5,931 bases of DNA from Pullilachnospira_A gallistercoris. Lineage in GTDB: Bacteria; Bacillota; Clostridia; Lachnospirales; Lachnospiraceae. This document shows positions 1 to 5,549 of the stretch, piece by piece. Where the stretch lies: the NCBI GenBank assembly GCA_018712125.1, contig DVHM01000148.1, forward strand, positions 1-5,931. Direction: 5' to 3'. How positions within the stretch are numbered: the first letter of the stretch is position 1; each line of letters begins with the position of its first letter. The notes beneath the pieces were generated by a model, which was not told the DNA's origin, did no database searches, and saw only the letters and a list, made by a program, of their open reading frames with translations. The position numbers and the translations under genes are program-made.

Positions 1-1891
1 CATCCACCATCAGCAGATTCAGGCCCTCCGCGCCGTCGTACTCATATACGGCGGAGATCAGCATGCCGCAGGAATCGATGCCCATCATCTTCCTCGGCGG
101 AAGGTTCGTGATCGCGATGCAGGTCTTTCCAACCAGCTCCTCGGGCTCGTAATACTCGTGAATGCCGCTTAAGATCACGCGGTCTGTGCCGGTTCCGTCA
201 TCCAGCACAAACTTCAGGAGCTTCTTGGACTTCGGCACCGCCTCGCATTCCTTTACCTTTACCGCGCGGAAATCGGACTTGCTGAAGGTGTCAAAGTCAA
301 CCATATCCTCAAACAGCGGCTCAATCTTTACCTTGGAAAGATCCAGCTTCATCTGGGGAACTTCCTGCTCCTTTTTCTCCTCAGTCTTCCTGGACGTGTC
401 GCTTCCGCCGATACTCTTCATTGTGGGGAACAGCAGCACATCGCGGATGGCCGGGCTGTTGGTCATGATCATAACCATACGGTCGATACCGAATCCGATA
501 CCGCCTGTAGGCGGCATGCCGATGGACAGCGCGTTCAGGAAATCCTCATCGGTGTGGTTCGCCTCGTCGTCGCCGGCGGCAAAGGCCTCCTCCTGGGCGG
601 CGAAACGCTCTCTCTGATCGATGGGATCGTTCAGCTCGGAGTAGGCGTTGGCCATCTCCCAGCCGTTTAAGAAAAACTCGAACCGCTCCACGTACTCGGG
701 GTTCTCCGGCTTCTTCTTGGTCAGCGGGGAAACCTCGATCGGATGATCCATCACAAAGGTGGGCTGGATCATGTGCTTCTCCGCGTACTCCTCGAAGAAG
801 AGATTCAGGATGTCGCCCTTCTTGTGGCGCTCCTCGAACTCGATGCCGTGCTCTCTCGCCAGCGCCTTGGCCGCCTCGGTGTCAGGCACTTCGTTGAAAT
901 CCACGCCCGCGTACTTCTTGACCGCATCCACCATGGTAATGCGCTCGAAGGGCTTCGACAGATCCAGGGTGTGCTCCCCGTAAGTAATGATCTCGCTGCC
1001 GGTCACTTCCTTTGCCACATAGCGGTAAAGATTCTCGGTCAGATCCATCATGCCGTGATAGTCGGTGTAGGCCTGGTACAGCTCCATCAGCGTGAATTCC
1101 GGATTGTGCCGGGTGTCCAGTCCCTCGTTGCGGAACACACGGCCGATCTCATAAACCCGCTCCATGCCGCCCACGATCAGGCGCTTCAAGTAGAGTTCCA
1201 GGGAAATTCTCAACTTCAGGTCCTCGTCCAGCGCGTTAAAGTGCGTCTCGAAGGGACGGGCCGCCGCGCCGCCGGCGTTCTGCACCAGCATCGGCGTCTC
1301 CACCTCCATGAATCCCTGTCCGTCCAGATACCGGCGGATCGTGCTGATGATCCTGGAACGCTTGATAAAGGTCTCCTTTACCTCCGCGTTCATGATCAGA
1401 TCCACGTATCTCTGACGATAGCGGGTGTCCGTATCCGTCAGGCCGTGATACTTCTCCGGCAGAATCTGCAGACTCTTGGAGAGCAGCGTCACTTCCTCCG
1501 CGTGAACGGAGATTTCTCCGGTTTTGGTCGTGAAAACGGTGCCGCGGATACCGAGAATATCGCCCACATCATATTTCTTAAAATCCTTGTAGGCATCCTC
1601 TCCCACATTGTCCCGCGCCACATAGCACTGAATGCTTCCGGCAAGATCCTGAATATTACAGAAGGAAGCTTTTCCCATGACACGCTTGAACATCATACGT
1701 CCCGCGATGGAAACTTCCTTTCCCTCCAGCTCGTCGTAGTGATCCCTGATCTCCTGGCTGTGGTGGGTTACATCGTACTTCGTGATCTGAAACGGATCCT
1801 TGCCCGCCTCCTGCAGCGCGGCCAGCTTCTCCCGCCGCACCTGAAGCAGCTGGTTCACATCCTGCTGCTGCGTATTCTTCTGCTCTCCCAT
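1..1891 (-). CDS. lysS: Lysine--tRNA ligase, class II, with C-terminal tRNA-binding domain (3' end cut by window edge)
   Basis: Cytoplasmic class II lysyl-tRNA synthetase, which charges tRNA-Lys with lysine using ATP. The reading frame is open from the ATG at 1891 (first residues MGEQKNTQQQDVNQLL) to the left edge, 630 codons. An AGAGGT Shine-Dalgarno lies just upstream. Visible domains: an N-terminal OB-fold anticodon-binding region at about residues 55-150; motif 1 around 185-200 (FMEVETPML); motif 2 at 253-267 (FRNEGLDTRHNPEFT); motif 3 at 464-471 (GIGFGIDR). A charged linker (about 490-525) leads to a Trbp111/EMAPII-like tRNA-binding domain from about residue 530, recognised by NLPPRKMMGIDSCGMLISA. 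The frame is still in that domain's last strand (GLNLLMVD) at the edge, so probably only a dozen or so residues are missing. Plain bacterial LysRS is near 500 residues; the extension resembles the C-terminal domain of many MetRS proteins and is known in clostridial LysRS. It lies 82 bp downstream of greA with no terminator between, so they are probably co-transcribed. Confidence 0.96.
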   Translation of the reverse strand, partial: MGEQKNTQQQDVNQLLQVRREKLAALQEAGKDPFQITKYDVTHHSQEIRDHYDELEGKEVSIAGRMMFKRVMGKASFCNIQDLAGSIQCYVARDNVGEDAYKDFKKYDVGDILGIRGTVFTTKTGEISVHAEEVTLLSKSLQILPEKYHGLTDTDTRYRQRYVDLIMNAEVKETFIKRSRIISTIRRYLDGQGFMEVETPMLVQNAGGAAARPFETHFNALDEDLKLRISLELYLKRLIVGGMERVYEIGRVFRNEGLDTRHNPEFTLMELYQAYTDYHGMMDLTENLYRYVAKEVTGSEIITYGEHTLDLSKPFERITMVDAVKKYAGVDFNEVPDTEAAKALAREHGIEFEERHKKGDILNLFFEEYAEKHMIQPTFVMDHPIEVSPLTKKKPENPEYVERFEFFLNGWEMANAYSELNDPIDQRERFAAQEEAFAAGDDEANHTDEDFLNALSIGMPPTGGIGFGIDRMVMIMTNSPAIRDVLLFPTMKSIGGSDTSRKTEEKKEQEVPQMKLDLSKVKIEPLFEDMVDFDTFSKSDFRAVKVKECEAVPKSKKLLKFVLDDGTGTDRVILSGIHEYYEPEELVGKTCIAITNLPPRKMMGIDSCGMLISAVYEYDGAEGLNLLMVD

Positions 1892-1920
1892 ATATCTACC
1901 TCTTATCTCTTCCTCTGCCT

Positions 1921-1963
1921 ACAGCATCCCTCTGATCCGATTTCTCCGGACGTCCGGTGCTGT
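1921..1963 (-). other. Palindromic segment between greA and lysS
   Basis: The 82-bp gap between greA and lysS contains a perfect 12-bp palindrome, CCGGACGTCCGG (1946-1957). It is enclosed by a second inverted pair, ACAGCA (1921-1926) and TGCTGT (1958-1963). In the lysS-sense transcript this could fold into a hairpin with an asymmetric internal loop. No run of U follows it, so it does not look like an intrinsic terminator. Inference: it may be an mRNA stability or processing element that adjusts lysS relative to greA, or it may be chance in GC-rich sequence. No T-box leader (specifier loop, T-box bulge) is recognisable here. Confidence 0.3.
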
Positions 1964-1973
1964 GCGCTGTTTT

Positions 1974-2459
1974 CTATTCCTGGCCGGAACGCTGGATCTC
2001 CAGAATCATGTAATCCAGATTGCCCGCCTCTGTCTCAACGGTTACCGTCTCGCCTACCTTATGGCCAATGATTGCCTTGCCCAGGGGGGACTCGTTGGAA
2101 ATCTTGCCCTTCAGGCTGTTTGCCTCGGTGGAGCCTACAATCTTATACTCCAGCTCCTCGTCAAATTCGCAGTCCAGAAGCCGCACCTTGCATCCCACGT
2201 TGATCTTATCCAGATCCACTTCGTCCTCGACTACGACCTCCGCGTTCTTCAGGATCTTCTCCAGCTCCTCGATTCTCGCTTCAATATCTCTCTGCTCATC
2301 CTTGGCAGCATCGTACTCCGCATTCTCAGATAAGTCGCCCTGCTCTCTCGCCTCTTTGATCTTCTGAGCAACTTCTTTTCTCTTAACTACCTTTAAATCC
2401 TGCAGTTCGTCCTCTAATCGTTTCAATCCTTCATACGTTAAAAGATTTTTCTTCTCCAT
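1974..2459 (-). CDS. greA: Transcription elongation factor GreA
   Basis: GreA enters the RNA polymerase secondary channel and stimulates cleavage of the 3' end of backtracked RNA, which rescues stalled elongation complexes. The 161-residue product matches the usual length (E. coli GreA is 158). Residues 1 to about 75 form the antiparallel coiled coil, starting TYEGLKRLEDELQDLK. Its tip carries the family motif GDLSENAEYDAAKDEQ (41-56), with acidic D42 and E45 equivalent to the catalytic-tip residues. Residues from about 83 form the FKBP-like C-terminal domain, with SPLGKAIIGHKVGE near 125-138. The ATG at 2459 is supported by AAAGGG nine bases upstream and by the conserved N-terminus. It is the first gene after a strong promoter and is followed by lysS on the same strand, a common Firmicutes arrangement. 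Confidence 0.97.
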   Translation of the reverse strand: MEKKNLLTYEGLKRLEDELQDLKVVKRKEVAQKIKEAREQGDLSENAEYDAAKDEQRDIEARIEELEKILKNAEVVVEDEVDLDKINVGCKVRLLDCEFDEELEYKIVGSTEANSLKGKISNESPLGKAIIGHKVGETVTVETEAGNLDYMILEIQRSGQE

Positions 2460-2520
2460 GGCTTCTTACCCTTTCTCATTCATCCTCTGCCCCGAAAATT
2501 CCTCCCGGTAGCAAGTCTGT

Positions 2521-2550
2521 ATTATAGTCCATCAACCCTTGTATTGTCAA
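2521..2550 (-). promoter_or_regulatory. Sigma-A promoter of the greA-lysS operon
   Basis: Read leftward, a perfect -35 hexamer TTGACA (2545-2550) and a perfect -10 hexamer TATAAT (2521-2526) are separated by 18 bp. Transcription would start near 2513, giving a leader of roughly 55 nt before the greA ATG. That leader is too short for most riboswitches. The match suggests strong constitutive expression, as fits greA and lysS. Hexamers and spacing are read directly; strength and start site are inferred. Confidence 0.85.
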
Positions 2551-2556
2551 GGTTTC

Positions 2557-2583
2557 CCTGGGATTCCGCCCGCGGATTCCAGG
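2557..2583. repeat. Imperfect palindrome in the divergent promoter region
   Basis: Outer arms CCTGG (2557-2561) and CCAGG (2579-2583) flank inner arms CCGC and GCGG. The two halves pair with one bulge and one mismatch. The heptamer GGATTCC also occurs twice as a direct repeat inside it. The element sits just upstream of the greA -35 box. On the plus strand a run of five T follows at 2590-2594, six bases past the hairpin. It could insulate the two divergent units or bind a regulator, but the U-run is too distant for a typical terminator and no upstream rightward gene needs one. Confidence 0.3.
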
Positions 2584-2617
2584 CGCTGATTTTTCTTTCC
2601 CGTCCTTTCCCTTCCCG

Positions 2618-2645
2618 TTGACTTTTTTCGCCTGACTGCTATAAT
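2618..2645 (+). promoter_or_regulatory. Extended -10 promoter of the sdpR-sdpI-like operon
   Basis: TTGACT (2618-2623) and TATAAT (2640-2645) are separated by 16 bp, and a TG dinucleotide at 2637-2638 makes an extended -10. The expected start is near 2652, about 30 nt before the TTG start codon. The -10 overlaps the left arm of the inverted repeat at 2644-2671, so a protein bound there would block polymerase. The promoter faces away from the greA promoter; their -35 boxes are about 67 bp apart. Confidence 0.8.
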
Positions 2646-2671
2646 CTATTTAAATAAATTTTGAAATAGAT
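2644..2671. promoter_or_regulatory. Probable operator: perfect 8-bp inverted repeat over the -10 and start site
   Basis: ATCTATTT (2644-2651) and AAATAGAT (2664-2671) are exact reverse complements separated by 12 AT-rich bases. The repeat begins inside the -10 hexamer, spans the predicted start site and ends beside the Shine-Dalgarno of the repressor gene. ArsR-family dimers typically bind AT-rich imperfect palindromes overlapping their own promoter, and SdpR of Bacillus subtilis represses its own operon. I infer that the adjacent repressor binds here. The symmetry is read directly; the binding is not shown. Confidence 0.6.
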
Positions 2672-2683
2672 GGAGATGATTTT

Positions 2684-2965
2684 TTGGCCTTACCGGAAGT
2701 GCTGGCCGCCCTGGCCGATGAAAATAGAAGAAAGATCCTTTTAAAGTTGAAAGAGGGGAAAATCAGTTCCGGCGATCTGGCCGCTGCGCTGGGCATGACA
2801 CCCCAGGCCCTGTCCTACCATCTGTCGAAGCTGAAAAAAGCGGATCTGATTTACGAAACCCGCTACAAGAATTTTATCTACTACGAGTTAAACCTCTCCG
2901 TGCTGGACGAGGCGGTGCTCTGGATTGACCAGTTGAGAGGAGGTCCCGACCATGAAGAAAATTAA
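2684..2965 (+). CDS. sdpR: ArsR-family winged-helix autorepressor, SdpR-like
   Basis: A 93-residue DNA-binding repressor, essentially one winged helix-turn-helix domain. The opening VLAALADENRRKILLKL (residues 6-22) matches the family's 'ALsDptRrkIL' start. The helix-turn-helix covers about 28-52, with recognition helix TPQALSYHLSKLK (39-51). The wing and C-terminal dimer helix follow (NFIYYELNLSVLDEAVLWI, 63-81). It has no cysteine, which argues against metal or arsenite sensing and favours the SdpR branch, where a membrane partner relieves repression. The start is TTG at 2684: GGAG lies eight bases upstream, nearby ATGs are out of frame, and the length fits. Its 3' end overlaps the SdpI-like gene by 14 bp, implying co-transcription and translational coupling. 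In B. subtilis, SdpI bound to SdpC toxin sequesters SdpR; the same circuit here is inferred from the pairing. Confidence 0.85.
   Translation: MALPEVLAALADENRRKILLKLKEGKISSGDLAAALGMTPQALSYHLSKLKKADLIYETRYKNFIYYELNLSVLDEAVLWIDQLRGGPDHEEN
2938..2944 (+). promoter_or_regulatory. Consensus ribosome binding site of the SdpI-like gene, inside the upstream gene
   Basis: AGGAGGT lies seven bases before the ATG at 2952 and within the last codons of the repressor gene, where it contributes to Arg-Gly-Gly. This near-perfect site, against a TTG start for the repressor, suggests the membrane protein is translated more strongly than its regulator. Confidence 0.8.
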
Positions 2966-3617
2966 AACATCTTACCTTATTTTCTATGTCTTTCCGATGC
3001 TGCTGCCCCTGATTCTTACCCTGGCAGCCCTGCCCCATCTGCCGGAGGAAATTCCGGCCCACTACGGATTCAGCGGACAGGTCGACCGGTGGGGAAGCAA
3101 GTACGAGGCCCTGATTTTTCCGGTTATTACCATTTGCTTTGGCGCCCTCATGGCCCTGATCGCATGGCTCGCCGCCCATCAGGAAAAAAGCGGAACGAAT
3201 AATCTGCGCACCTGCGTGATCAGCGGCCTGCTCGGGCTTGCGCTTTTCAACGCCATGAACCTGTTCTTCCTCTACACTGCCTTTGCCCAGACAGAAAATC
3301 TGAACGCTCTGGCTCTGGATATCTATCAGATTATGTTTCTTCTGCTGGGACTGACCCTTCTGGTCCTGGGAAATATCATGCCGAAAGTCCGCATGAACTC
3401 CCTGGTGGGCCTTCGGACAAAGTGGAGTATGAAAAACGAGCAGGTCTGGAAAAAATGCCAGCGGTTCGGCGGCATTTCCCTGATGATAACCGGCATCCTG
3501 ACTATTCTCGTCAGTCTGCTTACCGGCGGAATCCTCTGCTTTATCCTCTCCCTGACCCTCATTCTCGGGGACTGCGGCCTCTGCGTCTGGTACAGCCGCC
3601 GCGCCGCAGAGGAATGA
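2952..3617 (+). CDS. sdpI: SdpI-family membrane protein (DUF1648 plus SdpI domain)
   Basis: A 221-residue polytopic membrane protein with about six predicted helices at residues 8-27, 54-75, 87-109, 123-140, 175-190 and 193-213. The first loop holds the DUF1648 hallmark LPEEIPAHYGFSGQVDRWGS (30-49). The loop after helix 4 carries the SdpI-domain signature NIMPKVRMNSLVGLRT (141-156), then NEQVWKKCQRFGG (162-174). B. subtilis SdpI (207 residues, six helices) gives immunity to the SdpC toxin and acts as a receptor that draws SdpR to the membrane. Size, topology and the overlapping SdpR-like gene fit that role. Many SdpI homologues, however, have no SdpC nearby, and none is visible here, so the actual signal or toxin is unknown. 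The start has an ideal Shine-Dalgarno. No intrinsic terminator is evident after the TGA at 3617. Confidence 0.88.
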   Translation: MKKIKTSYLIFYVFPMLLPLILTLAALPHLPEEIPAHYGFSGQVDRWGSKYEALIFPVITICFGALMALIAWLAAHQEKSGTNNLRTCVISGLLGLALFNAMNLFFLYTAFAQTENLNALALDIYQIMFLLLGLTLLVLGNIMPKVRMNSLVGLRTKWSMKNEQVWKKCQRFGGISLMITGILTILVSLLTGGILCFILSLTLILGDCGLCVWYSRRAAEE

Positions 3618-3636
3618 CATCCGCGAAAGAATTCTG

Positions 3637-3665
3637 TTTAAAAAAGAAAGATTTCATATTATAAT
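3637..3665 (+). promoter_or_regulatory. Possible promoter for the reductase remnant and ABC-class ATPase
   Basis: A perfect -10 hexamer TATAAT (3660-3665) has TTTAAA (3637-3642, four of six matches to TTGACA) 17 bp upstream. It would start a transcript near 3672, through a 66-nt leader, the 28-codon remnant and then the ATPase gene. The -10 is good and the -35 weak. AT-rich sequence can give such matches by chance. Confidence 0.5.
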
Positions 3666-3737
3666 AGATACCAGACGCAACTTATTCGGCCTGCGGAGAT
3701 TTCCCGCAAACCGCTTTGTACGGAAAGTGAGGTAACT

Positions 3738-3824
3738 ATGACAAGGTATGAAATGATCGTAATCGGAGGCGGCCCCGCCGGTATCAGCGCGGCCATCAAT
3801 GCCTTTGCGTATCTGCAGGCATAA
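3738..3824 (+). pseudogene. Remnant of a thioredoxin-reductase-like flavoprotein gene (internal deletion)
   Basis: A 28-codon frame starting ATG with GAGGT four bases upstream. Residues 5-22 (EMIVIGGGPAGISAAINA) are the first strand and dinucleotide-binding loop (GxGxxG/A) of thioredoxin-reductase-type FAD proteins. The frame then continues FAYLQA and stops. An intact enzyme has about 300 or more residues, so nearly all the protein is missing. FAYLQA resembles the closing helix of such enzymes, where an Ala-rich '-AAxxAFxYL' sequence precedes the C-terminus. I therefore infer an in-frame internal deletion joining the first 22 or so codons to the last few, perhaps through recombination at a short repeat encoding 'AAINA'. 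It cannot be an active reductase. The start and ribosome site are intact, so a short peptide could still be made. It lies 33 nt before the ABC-class ATPase gene, probably in one transcript. Alternatives are a leader peptide or an assembly artefact. Confidence 0.7.
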
Positions 3825-3838
3825 TTTATTTTGATCTC

Positions 3839-3844
3839 AAGGAG
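3839..3844 (+). promoter_or_regulatory. Ribosome binding site that decides the ATPase start
   Basis: AAGGAG lies 13 bases before the ATG at 3858, and a weaker AGGA (3851-3854) sits closer. An in-frame TTG at 3831 would extend the protein by nine residues, but this Shine-Dalgarno would then lie inside the coding region with none upstream. The ATG at 3858 is preferred, although the spacing is longer than usual. Confidence 0.6.
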
Positions 3845-3857
3845 TGAAACAGGAAAC

Positions 3858-5549
3858 ATGAAAACAGCAGAAGATCTGAGAAGTTTATTGCACCGCATTG
3901 ACCATAAGAGCTATCCCGCCTACAAGGACACGGCGGGCAGTTACCAGTTCCGGGGATATATCCTGTCCATCGACCATGTACAGGGCGATCCCTTCGCCTC
4001 TCCCTCGGACGTGAGCATCCATGTGCCGGCGAAGATGGCGGGATTTCCGGAAAAATACTATGACCGCCCCTACCGGCGGATCGCTCTGCAGGATCTTCTG
4101 ACCCGCACCTTCGCCCGGGAGGCCGGAAAATTTTCCTTCCAGGCAAAGGGCTCCGGAAAGAGCGGTCTCATTTCCGTGAGCCGCTGCGGCCAGGAAATTC
4201 TCGAGCGCAGCGCCTGCCGGATTCTGCCGGAGGGCGGCGTGGTGTTCCGCTTCCATGTGGGTTTCCCCGCCAACGGCAGGACCATCAATGCCCGGGAACT
4301 GGAGAAGATCCTCTTTGACTATCTGCCCCAGTGCACCCAGCACGCCCTCTTCTACAAGAGCTACAATGAGAAAAAGGTATTAGATGTGATCCGCCTCGCC
4401 GACGACCAGGACTATATCCGTCAGCAGTTAAAGGAGCGGAATCTTGCGGCCTTCGTGGCGGACGGCGCCATCCTTCCCAGGGAGTCAGGCGTCTCCGCAA
4501 AGCCCATGAAAGGCGCGATTCCCTTCGCCTCCCCGGATTCCCTGGCAGTCACGCTGGATCTGCCAAATGCCGGTCCGCTTCGGGGTATGGGTATCCCCCG
4601 TGGTATTACCATGATCGCCGGAGGCGGTTATCACGGCAAATCCACCCTGTTAAAAGCGTTGGAGCTTGGCGTCTACAATCACATCGCCGGGGATGGGCGG
4701 GAGTATGTAATTACCGATGACACCGCCGTAAAACTTCGTGCTGAAGACGGCCGAAGCATTACCGCAGTGGATATCTCCATGTTTATCCGCAACCTGCCAA
4801 ACGGCAGAGATACCGCCTGCTTCTCCACGGAGGACGCCAGCGGCAGCACTTCCCAGGCCGCCAATGTGGTGGAAGCCATGGAGATGGGAAGCAAAGTTTT
4901 CCTCATCGACGAGGACACCAGCGCCACCAACTTCATGATCCGGGACGAGCTGATGCAGCGGGTTATCAACCGGGACAGCGAGCCCATCATCCCCTTTATC
5001 GACCGGGTGCGGGAGCTCTACGACCGCTTCGGCATCTCCACAATCCTGGTGGCCGGAAGCTGCGGATCCTACTTCCACAAGGCGGACTGCATCATCCAGA
5101 TGAAGCAGTATGAGCCCATCGACATCACGGAATTTGCCAAAAAGGAAGCGGCGGCTTTCCCGCTGCCCGAGGAAGCCCCCGATCAGGCACCGGAGCCGAA
5201 TTTTGACCGGAAACTGCGCTCCACCCAGCGCCTGGGAGATCGGACAAAGGTTCGCTGCTCCGGCCTTGACGGCCTATCCGTCGACAAGGAGCCCATCGAT
5301 CTGCGCTATGTGGAGCAGCTCGCCGACTCCGAACAGGTCAACTTGCTGGGGCAGATCATGAAGTACAGCATCGCTCAGCTGCTGAACGGCAGATACACCA
5401 TGACCCAGATTGTAGATCACATCGAGAAAATCCTCGACCAGAAGGGTATGGAGGGCATCTGCGGCGGGCGCTTTCTGCCGGGAGGCTACGCTATGCCCCG
5501 CCGACAGGAGATCGCCGCCTGCATCAACCGTTATCGGAAGATGAGATAA
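3858..5549 (+). CDS. Predicted ATPase of the ABC class (ABC_ATPase family, COG3044-like)
   Basis: A 563-residue soluble protein with the layout of the 'predicted ATPase of the ABC class' family. An N-terminal domain (residues 1 to about 240) begins MKTAEDLRSLLHRIDHKSYP and includes YILSIDHVQGDPFASPS and a glycine-rich GSGKSG (98-103). The ATPase core has Walker A GGGYHGKST (255-263), an unusual signature SGSTSQ (328-333) in place of LSGGQ, Walker B VFLIDED (347-353) with catalytic-type E352, a D-loop-like SATN just after, and a GSCG segment near 400-403. A C-terminal domain with a helical GQIMKYSIAQLLNGRYTM stretch follows. No membrane helices or permease partner are seen, so a transporter role is unlikely. 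One studied relative, trypanosome MRB1590, binds RNA; by analogy a nucleic-acid role is possible, but the bacterial function is not established. All catalytic motifs look intact. It probably shares a transcript with the reductase remnant, and its last 26 bp overlap the opposing DUF4143 gene. Confidence 0.9.
   Translation: MKTAEDLRSLLHRIDHKSYPAYKDTAGSYQFRGYILSIDHVQGDPFASPSDVSIHVPAKMAGFPEKYYDRPYRRIALQDLLTRTFAREAGKFSFQAKGSGKSGLISVSRCGQEILERSACRILPEGGVVFRFHVGFPANGRTINARELEKILFDYLPQCTQHALFYKSYNEKKVLDVIRLADDQDYIRQQLKERNLAAFVADGAILPRESGVSAKPMKGAIPFASPDSLAVTLDLPNAGPLRGMGIPRGITMIAGGGYHGKSTLLKALELGVYNHIAGDGREYVITDDTAVKLRAEDGRSITAVDISMFIRNLPNGRDTACFSTEDASGSTSQAANVVEAMEMGSKVFLIDEDTSATNFMIRDELMQRVINRDSEPIIPFIDRVRELYDRFGISTILVAGSCGSYFHKADCIIQMKQYEPIDITEFAKKEAAAFPLPEEAPDQAPEPNFDRKLRSTQRLGDRTKVRCSGLDGLSVDKEPIDLRYVEQLADSEQVNLLGQIMKYSIAQLLNGRYTMTQIVDHIEKILDQKGMEGICGGRFLPGGYAMPRRQEIAACINRYRKMR

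Noticed and set aside
1892..1973. T-box riboswitch or intrinsic terminator ahead of lysS
   Set aside because: The gap is only 82 bp, shows no T-box sequence or specifier stem, and the palindrome has no following U-run.
743..2071. Long rightward open frame of 442 codons opposite lysS
   Set aside because: It lies antisense to clearly conserved lysS sequence and runs across the lysS start into greA. Its translation is Leu/His-rich with no recognisable domain, typical of a shadow frame in GC-rich DNA.
2874..3620. Leftward open frame of 248 codons opposite the SdpI-like gene
   Set aside because: It is antisense to a gene with clear family motifs and a strong ribosome site. Its composition (Gln/Lys/Gly-rich) is typical of reverse-strand translation of membrane-protein codons, and no domain is recognisable.
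3690..3712. Small hairpin TGCGG/CCGCA in the leader before the reductase remnant
   Set aside because: Only a five-base-pair stem with a seven-base loop. No riboswitch or terminator architecture is recognisable in this short leader.
3738..3824. Interpretation of the 28-codon frame as a regulatory leader peptide
   Set aside because: The sequence is a clear FAD-binding N-terminus rather than a run of regulatory codons, and no alternative attenuator stems are seen before the ATPase gene. Gene remnant is the simpler reading.
3831..3857. In-frame TTG at 3831 as the start of the ABC-class ATPase
   Set aside because: It would place the AAGGAG Shine-Dalgarno inside the coding sequence, and it adds residues not expected in the family. 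The ATG at 3858 fits better.
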